In this document: piece by piece, positions 1-9,946 of the stretch
How the letters are laid out: each line of letters opens with the position of its first letter
Numbering within the stretch: the stretch's first letter is position 1
NCBI GenBank assembly: GCA_964236535.1
Contig: CAXSEF010000034.1
Span: forward strand, 1-29,802
Direction of reading: 5' to 3'
DNA: 29,802 bases
Source of the DNA: CAXSEF01 sp964236535
GTDB lineage: Bacteria; Pseudomonadota; Alphaproteobacteria; Acetobacterales; Acetobacteraceae
Made by a program: the position numbers and the translations under genes
Notes under the pieces: model-generated
What the model was told of the DNA's origin: nothing
Seen by the model: the letters and a program-made list of their open reading frames with translations, nothing else
Database searches by the model: none

Positions 1-58
1 CCGGCAGGTTGTCCGTCACGACGATGTCGTCCGGCCGCAGGGTCGGGACGAGGGCCTG
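1..58 (-). pseudogene. IS630-family transposase fragment, cut by the window edge
   Basis: Read on the minus strand, these bases encode QALVPTLRPDDIVVTDNLP. This closely resembles the stretch of IS630-family transposases around the second catalytic aspartate, usually VPTLRPGDIVVMDNL followed by GSHKG. The Asp of the DNL motif is present. Upstream (higher coordinates) the frame runs into unrelated residues and a stop after only a few codons, so the N-terminal half of the transposase is missing. The C-terminal part, if any, lies outside the window. The match is short and rests on my recall of the family motif. It most likely marks an old insertion or deletion scar bordering the accessory block. 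Confidence 0.5.
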
Positions 59-289
59 GCAATGCAGGCCTGGGCCCGTCCTCGGTCACGGTGCTGATCC
101 ATCGGATTCGTCGCGCCGGCGATGTGAACGGGATTGTCGCCAGGGCTGCGCGCTGACACTGGTGGTCAGCCCAGCCTCCAGCTCGCCTCCTGTCCGTCTC
201 GGAGACATTGCCAGGCGTTGTTCAGACGACAGCCGACGCTGTGCCCTCCATGACCGGCGCGCGGGTCGCCCCGACGGCACCTGCGCCGC
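59..289. other. Intergenic stretch, no recognisable gene
   Basis: I see no convincing coding region, RNA gene or terminator here. The open frames that cross it on both strands are arginine- and serine-rich and look like by-products of high GC. It separates the transposase remnant from the end of the small membrane protein gene. Confidence 0.4.
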
Positions 290-496
290 TCACCGCCGCG
301 CCCGCCGCATGGCGCTCTCGGCCAGGATCGCGGCAAGGCCCGTGAACAACGCGACTCCTGCCCAGACCGGCTCCACCCCGAGCCACGGCAGCACCAGCCA
401 GACCACCAGCAGCCACGCCACGATGGCGACGGCAAAGCTCCCATCGTCCACGAACAGCCCGAACACTTCGTGCGCGACGCTCCTGATCCAGCTCAT
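290..496 (-). CDS. Small membrane protein, unknown function
   Basis: A 68-residue protein starting MSWIRSVAHEVFGLFVDDGS. It has two hydrophobic stretches, about residues 21-39 (FAVAIVAWLLVVWLVLPWL) and 43-61, then a basic tail (MRRARR). Its ATG overlaps the TGA of the preceding membrane-protein gene (bases 493-496 read ATGA on the minus strand), so translation is probably coupled and the two products may act together. Similar small two-helix proteins often follow COG4280-type genes, but I cannot name the family. The function is unknown. The reading frame stays open far upstream inside the neighbouring gene; I chose this ATG because of the four-base overlap. Confidence 0.7.
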   Translation of the reverse strand: MSWIRSVAHEVFGLFVDDGSFAVAIVAWLLVVWLVLPWLGVEPVWAGVALFTGLAAILAESAMRRARR

Positions 497-1263
497 CGCG
501 CCGCTTCCACCCGGTTCGCGGAATGCCCGGCCCGCGACCGGCACAGCGGGACGGTCAGCAGGGCGGCCGCGAGAAACCCGACGATGAGCGCCAGGATCGA
601 CCGGTCCGCTCCCGGCCATGCAACGCCGATGCCCTCGCCCAGCCAGAAGCAGCCGAATGCCGACAGCAGCACGCCGACCACGAGCTTCAGGGTGTTTTCC
701 GGCACGCGCGCCAGCGGCCGGTGGAGCACGACGCCGAGCGTCATCACGACCAGCAGCGCCGCAAGCGCACCCAGGCTCGCCGGCAGCAGCAGCCCGGCTC
801 CCCCGGCGCCGAGCGCGATCACGATGAACACGACCTCGGTGCCCTCCAGCATGGTGATCTGGAACGCCGCCCCGAAGGCGATCCGGTCCCAGCCGCGGGC
901 GGCGCCGTGGCCCCGCATCGCTTCCGTCCGCTTCGCGAACGCCGCCGCCTCGTCGTGCAGCGGGATCACCCCGGCGGACCGCAGGATGGCCTTGCGCAGC
1001 CATCGCAGACCGAACAGCAGCAGCAGCGCGCCGACCACCATCTGGATCAGGCCGAGCGGGATGCGCGTCAGGGCGGTCCCGAGCACGGCCACGAGAAGCA
1101 GGAGCACCGCGAGCGCTGCCGCGGCGCCAAGCAGCGTGTCGCGCCAGCCCCGCACGCTGCCGACTGCCAGGACGACCGTCAACGCCTCCACGAACTCGAC
1201 CGTCGACGCGAGGAAGGCGGCAAGGACCGAAGGTGCGGCATGGGTCCAGGCGATACCGGTCAT
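493..1263 (-). CDS. Polytopic membrane protein, COG4280-like, with internal duplication
   Basis: A 256-residue, very hydrophobic protein with about six or seven predicted membrane segments. It resembles the uncharacterised COG4280 family (predicted membrane protein). The two halves look like copies of each other. The first has E23-F-V-E26 in its opening helix, then LTRIPLGLIQMVVGALLLLF; the second has E140-G-T-E143, then RVPENTLKLVVGVLLSAF. Paired ExxE motifs in repeated halves recall metal transporters such as FTR1 or GDT1/UPF0016, so cation transport is a reasonable guess but only inference. A hydrophilic loop, about residues 87-127, joins the halves. The gene is divergent from an RpiR regulator 97 bp away and overlaps the small membrane protein downstream. 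Confidence 0.75.
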   Translation of the reverse strand: MTGIAWTHAAPSVLAAFLASTVEFVEALTVVLAVGSVRGWRDTLLGAAAALAVLLLLVAVLGTALTRIPLGLIQMVVGALLLLFGLRWLRKAILRSAGVIPLHDEAAAFAKRTEAMRGHGAARGWDRIAFGAAFQITMLEGTEVVFIVIALGAGGAGLLLPASLGALAALLVVMTLGVVLHRPLARVPENTLKLVVGVLLSAFGCFWLGEGIGVAWPGADRSILALIVGFLAAALLTVPLCRSRAGHSANRVEAAR

Positions 1264-1292
1264 CGGGCGTCTCCTGCCTGCGACCGCAAGCA

Positions 1293-1337
1293 GTAGCGTG
1301 CATTACAAAAGCTGGCTAGACTGAAGCGTTCACTACA
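1293..1337. promoter_or_regulatory. Candidate RpiR operator: two 15-bp direct repeats
   Basis: GTAGCGTGCATTACA (1293-1307) and GAAGCGTTCACTACA (1323-1337) match at 12 of 15 positions and start 30 bp apart, close to three helical turns. Both end in AYTACA, the half-site known from RpiR-family HexR operators (TGTARTNNNNAYTACA-like). They lie in the 97-bp divergent gap between the membrane operon and the RpiR gene, so they could control both. A TGTAAT hexamer on the minus strand (1302-1307) resembles a -10 box but has no good -35 partner. Binding is inferred. Confidence 0.45.
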
Positions 1338-1360
1338 TCGCGACGCACCGGAAGGCGCAC

Positions 1361-2215
1361 ATGACGGACCTGTTCAGGGCGCGGCTGGACCTGCATGGCG
1401 CCTCCTTGCCGCCGGCGAGCCGGCGGGTGGCGCAGTACATCGACGCCAACCGTGCCGCGGTGCTGGCGAGTTCGGCGCTGGACCTCGCGGCGCGGACCGG
1501 CACGTCGGACGCGACAGTCATCAGGACCGTCCAGACGCTCGGCTTCGCCGGACTGGGCGCGCTCAAGCAGGCCCTCGTCACGTCCGTCGACCGGCCCGCC
1601 ACGCTCGCCGACGACATGCGCCGTACCCTGGGTGAGGTCGGCGAGGACACGAGTCAGGCGATCGGGCTGGTGTTCGCGGCCCACGAGGAGGCGTTGCAGA
1701 ACCTCCGCACGCCCGCTGCCCGCGCGCAGATCATGGCCGGGGTCTCGGTGCTGCACCCCGCCGAGCGGATCGCGGTCTTCGGCATCGGCCCGTCCGCCGC
1801 GCTGGCCAGCTACGTGACGATGCTCCTGGCTCGCGCGGGGCGGCGCATCCTGGCCCTGAACGCGACCGGCGCCATGCTGGCCGACCAGATGCTGGACCTT
1901 CGTCCGGGTGATGCGCTGCTGGTGCTGGCGTATGGCCGCGCCTACGGCGAGGTCGTGGCGGTGTTCGCCGAAGCCCGCAGCATCGGCGCGCCGATCGTTC
2001 TGGTGACCGACAGCCTCGACCGGCGTCTGGCGCAACAGGCCGGCGTCGTCCTTCCTGCACGACGCGGACGCGCGGAGCGCGTGGCGCTGCATGGCGCGAC
2101 CCTGGTCTGCCTGGAGGCGCTGGTGCTCGGCCTCGCCGCCGCCAGCACGCAGGCGGTGCCGACGCTGGAACGCCTCAACCGGCTGCGCGAGGCGGTCCGC
2201 GGCCGGGCGAAGTGA
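1361..2215 (+). CDS. MurR/RpiR family transcriptional regulator
   Basis: A 284-residue cytoplasmic regulator. Residues about 1-75 form the N-terminal RpiR helix-turn-helix (PPASRRVAQYIDANRAAVL, then SDATVIRTVQTLGFAGLGAL), typical of the family. Residues about 125-250 form a SIS sugar-isomerase fold (RIAVFGIGPSAALASY, DALLVLAYGRAYGEVV, APIVLVTDS), which normally senses a phosphosugar. The length matches the family. It is divergent from the COG4280-like operon and followed about 430 bp later by an OFA-type transporter; these are the likely targets, with autoregulation. The effector cannot be told from sequence. The start is the first ATG, after a GAAGG-like ribosome-binding site. Confidence 0.88.
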   Translation: MTDLFRARLDLHGASLPPASRRVAQYIDANRAAVLASSALDLAARTGTSDATVIRTVQTLGFAGLGALKQALVTSVDRPATLADDMRRTLGEVGEDTSQAIGLVFAAHEEALQNLRTPAARAQIMAGVSVLHPAERIAVFGIGPSAALASYVTMLLARAGRRILALNATGAMLADQMLDLRPGDALLVLAYGRAYGEVVAVFAEARSIGAPIVLVTDSLDRRLAQQAGVVLPARRGRAERVALHGATLVCLEALVLGLAAASTQAVPTLERLNRLREAVRGRAK

Positions 2216-2392
2216 CGTCTCGGCAGCCCGCGCCGACCAGAGGGTGATCCGGGTGAAAGCCTATGTCAGGCCGACTGATCGTGACCGTGTCGCACCGGTC
2301 CGTCGGGCGACGCCTGCTGGTGTGGCATCGCCGCCACAGCCAGGACGAACTGCCGCCTCGGCATCCGAGCTCCGACGCCTGGTCACACTTGT

Positions 2393-2409
2393 TCAACCTT
2401 AGGGTTTGA
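2393..2409. promoter_or_regulatory. Imperfect dyad upstream of the OFA transporter operon
   Basis: TCAACCTTAGGGTTTGA has matching ends TCAA/TTGA with a partly symmetrical centre. It lies in an otherwise AT-poor leader just upstream of the small ORF at 2446. It could be an operator; no promoter hexamers with normal spacing are evident around it. Confidence 0.25.
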
Positions 2410-2414
2410 TGGTG

Positions 2415-2429
2415 CACTCGTCTCGAGTG
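2415..2429. promoter_or_regulatory. Perfect 6-bp inverted repeat before the ribosome-binding site
   Basis: CACTCG-TCT-CGAGTG is a perfect palindrome with a 3-nt loop. It sits four bases upstream of the GGAAGGA ribosome-binding site (2433-2439) of the ORF at 2446. It could be a protein-binding site or an mRNA hairpin that affects translation of the transporter operon. Confidence 0.35.
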
Positions 2430-2445
2430 GATGGAAGGATGCGCT

Positions 2446-2640
2446 ATGGAACAGGTTCTGGACGGCGGCGCCACAGCGACCGCAGCAGTCCGTCGAGCAA
2501 CCCGACATAGTCAAGCGGGCCTGCCCCCCAGCGCCGAGGTGGAGATCGCCGGCTGGGTCAAGGTCGCCGTGCCGATCAGCCGAGCGACGATGGCGCTGCT
2601 GCGGCAACCTGCGCCCGTGCAGCTGGCGGACGGAGCGTAG
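2446..2640 (+). CDS. Small protein preceding the OFA transporter, unknown function
   Basis: A 64-residue ORF, MEQVLDGGATATAAVRR..., ending PVQLADGA. It has a well-placed GGAAGGA ribosome-binding site six bases before its ATG, and its TAG is only three bases before the transporter's ATG. This makes it either a real co-translated small protein or a leader peptide. It has an Arg-rich segment near residues 16-20 and a moderately hydrophobic stretch (VKVAVPISRATMALL) but no clear membrane helix. I do not recognise it. OFA-type transporters are sometimes preceded by small subunits, but those I recall have a membrane helix, which this lacks. An in-frame ATG at 2431 is less likely because it lies before the ribosome-binding site. 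Confidence 0.45.
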   Translation: MEQVLDGGATATAAVRRATRHSQAGLPPSAEVEIAGWVKVAVPISRATMALLRQPAPVQLADGA

Positions 2641-2643
2641 GCG

Positions 2644-3990
2644 ATGATGTCCGTCTTGCGCTCCCGCTGGGGCCAGTTGGTGCTGGGCATCCTCTGCATG
2701 GTGTCGATTGCCAACCTGCAGTACGGCTGGACCCTGTTCGTGCTGCCGATGAGCCAGGCGCAAGGCTGGAGCCAATCTGCCATCCAGCTGGCGTTCACCA
2801 TCTTCGTGGTCTGCGAGACCTGGCTGTTGCCTCTCGAAGGCTATGTCATCGACAAGATCGGGCCGCGTCTGACGGTGTGTGCGGGCGGCGTGCTGATCGG
2901 CACCTCCTGGGTGGTGGACAGCTTCGCCGCTTCGCTGACGGTCCTGTATGTCGCATCGGCCGCGGGCGGCATCGGCTCCGGCTTCGTCTACGGGGCGGCG
3001 GTCGGCAATGCGATCAAATGGTTCCCGGACCGACGCGGCCTGGCGGCGGGGCTGACGGCAGCAGGCTTCGGCGCCGGGTCGGCGGTGACGATCGTGCCGA
3101 TCTCCAACATGATCGCGGCGAGCGGCTACCAGTCGGCTTTCCTGTTCTTCGGCTTGCTGCAGGGCATCGTGGTCGCTCTGGTGGCGCTGCTGCTGCGCGC
3201 GCCGCCGGGACCGGGGATGCCGCGCGAGACGCCGGTCAGCCCCAGCGGCATGACCGCGACCCGGCCGTCACACCTGCACAGCCTCACCCGTGACTACCCG
3301 CCGGGCGAGGTGGCGCGGGAGCCGGTGTTCTGGCTGATGTACCTGATGTTCACGCTGGTCGGCGCCGGCGGCCTGCTCGCGACGGCGCAGCTCTCGGTCA
3401 TCGCCACCGATTTCGGCGTGGCCGACACGCCCGTCACCCTGATGTACATCACCATGCCGGCGCTGACCTTCGCGCTGGCCATCGACCGGGTGATGAACGG
3501 GGTCACGCGTCCGTTCTTCGGCTGGATCTCCGACCATATCGGCCGCGAGAACACCATGTTCATCGCGTTCCTGCTGGAGGGCCTGGGCATCCTGGTGCTC
3601 ACGTTCATGGCGTCGAACCCGGTGGCGTTCGTCGTGCTGACGGGCGTGGTATTCTTTGCATGGGGCGAGATCTACTCGCTGTTTCCCGCCGTTTCCGGAG
3701 ACACGTTCGGCCGGCGCTATGCCGCGACCAACTACGGGCTGCTCTACACCGCCAAGGGCACCGCCGCGCTGCTGGTTCCGCTCGGCAGCCTCCTGCGCGA
3801 CGCGACGGGCAACTGGCTGGCGGTGCTGTACCTCGCGGCGGCGACGAACCTGTTGACCGCTGCGCTGGCGCTGCTTGCGCTGAAGCCCCTGCGCCGCCGG
3901 TTCATGCGCCGCTCCATGCAGGCGCGTGCCGCCGAGCGGATCGCGGCGGCCAACGCCCGGCTCCTGGGAAATGCCCCGGCGCTCACTTGA
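2644..3990 (+). CDS. OFA-type MFS transporter (oxalate/formate antiporter family)
   Basis: A 448-residue, 12-helix major facilitator. The N-terminal pattern (SIANLQYGWTLFVLPM, then GYVIDKIGPR after helix 2) and NAIKWFPDRRGLAAGLTAAG in the first half are hallmarks of the oxalate/formate:H+ antiporter family. In helix 11 the motif NYGLLYTAKG carries a lysine near residue 371, where OxlT has its essential substrate-binding lysine. The substrate is thus probably a small mono- or dicarboxylate; oxalate itself is not proven, and no oxalate-degrading genes are in the window. The central loop (about residues 190-220) is Pro-rich and the C-terminus is basic. It is probably co-transcribed with the ORF at 2446 and perhaps controlled by the RpiR regulator upstream. 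Confidence 0.85.
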   Translation: MMSVLRSRWGQLVLGILCMVSIANLQYGWTLFVLPMSQAQGWSQSAIQLAFTIFVVCETWLLPLEGYVIDKIGPRLTVCAGGVLIGTSWVVDSFAASLTVLYVASAAGGIGSGFVYGAAVGNAIKWFPDRRGLAAGLTAAGFGAGSAVTIVPISNMIAASGYQSAFLFFGLLQGIVVALVALLLRAPPGPGMPRETPVSPSGMTATRPSHLHSLTRDYPPGEVAREPVFWLMYLMFTLVGAGGLLATAQLSVIATDFGVADTPVTLMYITMPALTFALAIDRVMNGVTRPFFGWISDHIGRENTMFIAFLLEGLGILVLTFMASNPVAFVVLTGVVFFAWGEIYSLFPAVSGDTFGRRYAATNYGLLYTAKGTAALLVPLGSLLRDATGNWLAVLYLAAATNLLTAALALLALKPLRRRFMRRSMQARAAERIAAANARLLGNAPALT

Positions 3991-4020
3991 CCGGCCTGCG
4001 TCCTGACGTTCTCCGTCGCG

Positions 4021-4056
4021 GCACCGGCACCGGCACCGGCACCGGCACCGGCACCG
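4021..4056. repeat. Six tandem copies of GCACCG
   Basis: Six perfect copies of the hexamer GCACCG lie in the 126-bp gap between the convergent transporter and gyrB genes. A hexamer array of this kind is prone to slippage and is a candidate variable-number locus. No intrinsic terminator with a U-tract is visible in this convergent gap. Confidence 0.95.
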
Positions 4057-4116
4057 GGGCAGGGAGCCGCTCGTCAGCCGAACCTGCCTGGCACCAGCGG
4101 CCCAGGGCACCGACCC

Positions 4117-6597
<2,481 letters not shown>

Positions 6598-6747
6598 GCC
6601 GTGCAGAAGCTCCGTGAACGCGTGGGAGTATCCCACCCAGCATAGTCACTCCCGTGCCCCGGAGCGAGGGCTGGACACGGTTTGCCGGGCGAAGCAGCCA
6701 TCGACGAGACCCCGTATCAACTGGCCCTGGGCGTGGCTGGCCAGGCA

Positions 6748-6877
6748 AGCAAGGCCAGAGGCTCTGCCCCTGGACGCAGCCGTTGACTGGCCTCTGGAGT
6801 CCCTGTCTTTAAGGAAGGGGTTTCCAAAGGGCTCAGGCCTTTTGTGGGTCCGGGCGGAGGGAACGCCCGGCCTTGCT
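6748..6877. repeat. Palindromic intergenic element, copy 1 (full, head to head)
   Basis: It is bounded by perfect inverted ends AGCAAGGCC (6748-6756) and GGCCTTGCT (6869-6877). The first hairpin, at 6755-6773, is nearly perfect; the last, CCGGGCG/CGCCCGG, lies at 6850-6870. The middle holds degenerate copies of the inner hairpins and an AAGGAAGGGGTTTCC centre. It fills the recF-gyrB gap (6598-6959), in which I see no gene. Confidence 0.8.
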
Positions 6878-6959
6878 GCGCCTGCCGGCCAAAGCCCGGG
6901 GCCGCTGGTATCAGGCGCCCCACGACCGGCAGAGCCCCGGCCTTTCCCCGCCTCGAACC

Positions 6960-8096
6960 TCACCCGCAGGCGAACGCCGGGTCCGCCACCAGCCCCGCGT
7001 CACCCGTCAGCAGGCCCTCGGCGACCCCGCGCAGCGGTGCGTACGGCCCGGCGTCGGTGCCGGTCAGCAGCACCTGGCCCGGCATCGCCGACAGCGCCGC
7101 GAACAGCGCCAGCCTGCGCGCCGCGTCGAGGTGCACCGTCGGCTCGTCGAGCAGCAGCAGCGGCGCCGCCCCGCGCGCCGCGGCGATCAGCCCGGCATGG
7201 CCCAGCACCACCGCGATCAGCAGCGCCTTCTGCTCCCCGGTGCTCGCGAGCCCCGCCGCCCGCCCGCTCGCGAGGTCGGCCATCGCCATGTCCGCCCGGT
7301 GCGCGCCCAGCCCGGCGGCGCCCGCCGCCCGGTCCGCGCCGCGCCGCGCCGCCAGGCTCGCCCGCACCCAGTCCTCCGCGTCCAGCGCCGCCCCGCCCGC
7401 CAGCCGCTCGGCCAGCGGGCAGCTCAGCTCCAGCACCGCGGCCGGAAACCCGCCCAGCGCCCCCGGCGCCGCCAGCGCCGCGTTCAGCCGCGCCACCAGA
7501 CCCGCCCGCGCCGCCGCCGCCGCCACCCCGTGCCGCGCCATCGCGTCCTCCAGCCCCGACAGCCAGCCCGCGTCGCCGCCCTGCGCCAGCACCCGGTTGC
7601 GCTGCGCCATCGCGTGGTCGTGCGCCGCCACCTCGCGCGCATGGCCGGGCTCCAGCGCCCACACCAGCCGGTCGAGGAACCGCCGCCGCCCCGATGCGCC
7701 CTCCTGGAACAGCCGGTCCATCTGCGGCGTCAGCCACACCGCCGCGAAGTGCCGCGCCACCTCCGCCTGGTTCTGCGCCGGCGCCCCGTCCAGCCGGAAC
7801 ACCCGCCGCTCCGACGCCGCGTCCGGGCTCGCCCCGGTGCCCAGCTCGACCTCGCCTCCCGCCATGCCGATGCGCGCCGCAACTCCCCAGCGCCCGTCGC
7901 CGCCACGCCGCGCCAGCTCCGCCACCCGCGCCCCGCGCAGGCCCCGCCCCGGCCCCAGCAGCGACACCGCCTCCAGCAGGTTGGTCTTGCCCGAGCCGTT
8001 CGGCCCGGTGATCACCGCAAGCCGCGCCGACGGCCGCCAGCTCAGCCGCGCATAGCTGCGGAACTGCGTGAGGCTGAGATGCAGCAGCGCGGCCAT
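6960..8096 (-). CDS. recF: DNA replication and repair protein RecF
   Basis: A 378-residue SMC-like ATPase that helps load RecA at single-strand gaps with RecO and RecR. It shows the RecF opening LTQFRSYARLSW, Walker A GPNGSGKTN (residues 31-39), the ABC signature STGEQKALL (285-293) and Walker B LLLLDEPTVHLD (313-324). The Walker B tail reads TVHLD, where many RecF proteins have AELD, a mild variant. Its place after dnaN and before gyrB agrees with the classic dnaA-dnaN-recF-gyrB order. A G-rich run upstream of the ATG serves as ribosome-binding site. The gene is exceptionally Ala-rich. Confidence 0.95.
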   Translation of the reverse strand: MAALLHLSLTQFRSYARLSWRPSARLAVITGPNGSGKTNLLEAVSLLGPGRGLRGARVAELARRGGDGRWGVAARIGMAGGEVELGTGASPDAASERRVFRLDGAPAQNQAEVARHFAAVWLTPQMDRLFQEGASGRRRFLDRLVWALEPGHAREVAAHDHAMAQRNRVLAQGGDAGWLSGLEDAMARHGVAAAAARAGLVARLNAALAAPGALGGFPAAVLELSCPLAERLAGGAALDAEDWVRASLAARRGADRAAGAAGLGAHRADMAMADLASGRAAGLASTGEQKALLIAVVLGHAGLIAAARGAAPLLLLDEPTVHLDAARRLALFAALSAMPGQVLLTGTDAGPYAPLRGVAEGLLTGDAGLVADPAFACG

Positions 8097-8148
8097 CGCG
8101 ATCCCCCCGGTCGCGCGCCCGCCGGCTCAGGCTCCAGGCATTGAAGCA

Positions 8149-8209
8149 GGCAAGGCCAAGGCTCCGCCTCTGGACTCCGCCGGGGGCTGAGCCCCCGGAC
8201 CCGCACATG
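8149..8209. repeat. Palindromic intergenic element, copy 2 (single unit)
   Basis: The edge GGCAAGGCC (8149-8157) is followed by a first hairpin (8156-8173), the linker ACTCCGC, and a second hairpin with perfect 9-bp arms CCGGGGGCT/AGCCCCCGG around one base (8180-8198), then ACCCGCACATG. It lies between dnaN and recF. Confidence 0.8.
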
Positions 8210-8323
8210 AAAGACGCCGCGCCACACCGCCGCTCCATGTGCCGCAAGACTCTTCCGGAAGCCGGACCAAGGCGCCGCCCGTCCCGCGTCCACAAAGAAG
8301 CCTTCCTTCACCCCCCAACGCCG

Positions 8324-8533
8324 GTCCGCGAGCTCGCTCCGCCGAGTCAGCTGGCGTGCCTGTGCGAGCACCGGAGCGNNNNNNNNNNNNNNNNNNNNNN
8401 NNNNNNNNNNNNNNNNNNNNNNNNNNNNNNNNNNNNNNNNNNNNNNNNNNNNNNNNNNNNNNNNNNNNNNNNNNNNNNGTCCGCGAGCTCGCTCCGCCGA
8501 GTCAGCTGGCGTGCCTGTGCGAGCACCGGAGCG
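8324..8533. other. Assembly gap 1: 100 N flanked by a 55-bp duplicate
   Basis: N fills 8379-8478. The 55 bases before the gap (8324-8378) are identical to the 55 bases after it (8479-8533). Exact k-mer-length overlap points to contig ends that overlap in a de Bruijn assembly, so the real sequence probably has one copy and no gap. It lies in non-coding DNA between dnaN and recF. Confidence 0.9.
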
Positions 8534-8580
8534 GAGCGGCCGCTGGGCCGTGAGCACCGGAGCGCAGCAGAAGCGCGTCA
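8501..8580. repeat. Second intergenic repeat family, copy A
   Basis: An 80-bp segment from GTCAGCTGGCG to AAGCGCGTCA, just downstream of dnaN's stop. It aligns with 14777-14852 beyond leuB, sharing GTCAGCTGGCG, CACCGGAGC, GGCCGTGAGC and CAG-AGCGCGTC. Within it GAGCACCGGAGCG occurs twice, 31 bp apart (8521 and 8552). The role is unknown. Confidence 0.65.
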
Positions 8581-8615
8581 GATGACCGGCGGAGCTAGAG
8601 TTCCCGGACCGGCTT

Positions 8616-9740
8616 TCAGACGCGCATGGGCATCAGGACGTAGAGCGCCGAGCCGTCCTCCGCGTCGCGCACGATGGTCGGCGCCGACCCGTCGGCGAAC
8701 GCGAACTCCACCTGGCCCGCGATCTGGTCGGTGATGTCGTTGAGGTAGCGCGCCTGGAACCCGATCTCCAGCGGCCCCGACGCGTAGGTCACCCGCCCCT
8801 CGTCCAGCTCCTCGCTCGCCGTGCCCTGCTCCGGGCTCGACGCCGACAGCACCAGCAGGTCGCGCGACAGCGACAGCTTCACCGGCCGCGACCGCTCGCT
8901 GCTGATCGCCGCCACCCGCGCCACCGCGTCGGAGAAGTCCTTCTTGCCGACCCGCAGCATCTTGTCGTTGTCGCGCGGGATCACCCGGTCGTACTCGGGG
9001 AACGTCCCGTCGATCAGCTTGCTGGTCAGCGTCACCGTGCCGGCCGTGAACTGGATGCGGGTGTCCGACAGCCCGATCTCCACGCTCTCGCCGCCCTCGT
9101 CCAGCAGCTTGCGCAGCTCCGCGATGGTCTTGCGCGGCACGATCACTCCCGGCATCGCGCCCGCACCCTCCGGCAGCGGCTCCTCCACCCGCGCCAGCCG
9201 GTGCCCGTCCGTCGCCACCGCGCGCAGCACCCGACCGCCCTCCGCATCCGCCGCGTGCAGGTAGATGCCGTTCAGGTAGTAGCGCGTCTCCTCGGTGCTG
9301 ATCGCGAACCGGGTGCGGTCGATCAGCCCCTTCAGCGTCAGCGACGGCAGGCTGAACCGGTGCGGCAGCTGCCCCGCCGTCATCGACGGGAAGTCGTCCG
9401 TCGGCAGCACCACCAGGCTCGTGGCATAGCGCCCCGCGCGCAACGCCAGCTGCGCGTCCCCGCCGGGATGGTCGAGCTCGATCTCCGCCCCGTCCGGCAG
9501 CTTGCGCGCGATCTCGTACAGCGTGGCCGCCGGCGCCGTCGTCGCCCCGTTGCGCGACACGCTGGCCGCCACCGTCTCCACCACCGCGATCTCCATGTCG
9601 GTGGCCGTGAGACTCAGCACCCCGTCGCGCGCCGCGATCATCACGTTGGCCAGGATCGGGATGGTGTTGCGCTTCTCCGCCACGCTCTGGATATGCGCGA
9701 GCGCCTTGAGCAGCGTGGCGCGATCGGCCTTGAGCTTCAT
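8616..9740 (-). CDS. dnaN: DNA polymerase III subunit beta (sliding clamp)
   Basis: A 374-residue protein forming the ring-shaped clamp that tethers Pol III to DNA. It starts MKLKADRATLLKALAHIQSV and has the family features EKRNTIPILANVMI, a middle domain with RFAISTEETRYYLNGIYLH and DGHRLARVE, and the C-terminal ending YVLMPMRV, which corresponds to the conserved MPMRL of other clamps and forms part of the partner-binding pocket. The length is normal. The ATG at 9740 has AAGGA nine bases upstream. It lies between dnaA and recF on the same strand, with a degenerate copy of the palindromic element in the dnaA-dnaN gap. Confidence 0.97.
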   Translation of the reverse strand: MKLKADRATLLKALAHIQSVAEKRNTIPILANVMIAARDGVLSLTATDMEIAVVETVAASVSRNGATTAPAATLYEIARKLPDGAEIELDHPGGDAQLALRAGRYATSLVVLPTDDFPSMTAGQLPHRFSLPSLTLKGLIDRTRFAISTEETRYYLNGIYLHAADAEGGRVLRAVATDGHRLARVEEPLPEGAGAMPGVIVPRKTIAELRKLLDEGGESVEIGLSDTRIQFTAGTVTLTSKLIDGTFPEYDRVIPRDNDKMLRVGKKDFSDAVARVAAISSERSRPVKLSLSRDLLVLSASSPEQGTASEELDEGRVTYASGPLEIGFQARYLNDITDQIAGQVEFAFADGSAPTIVRDAEDGSALYVLMPMRV

Positions 9741-9858
9741 CGGCGTCGTCCTTGCGTCAGGGCCCCGGGCAGCGCTGCGAACGCCCGGACAGGAGAGGGA
9801 GGGGGCGCGGATACTATCGGCACCTTGCCGGGACCGGAAGGGTACTTCCGGCCTGGAA

Positions 9859-9919
9859 GCAAGCAGGGCCAGCGGCGCTGCCTCCCGACTCCGCCGTAGG
9901 CTGAGCTCCCGGACCCGCC
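9859..9919. repeat. Palindromic intergenic element, copy 3 (degenerate)
   Basis: The order AGCAAGCAGGGCC, GACTCCGCCGTAGGCTGAGC, CCCGGACCCGCCT follows the single-unit element, but both hairpins have mismatches. It lies between dnaA and dnaN. Confidence 0.55.
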
Positions 9920-9946
9920 TCCGGCAGGAAGCCGCGCGAGCCGCCC

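Noticed and set aside
470..1324. Long plus-strand frames opposite the COG4280-like gene
   Set aside because: They are rich in Arg, Ser, Pro and Gln, have no recognisable domains and run antisense to a gene with clear membrane topology. High GC keeps such frames open.
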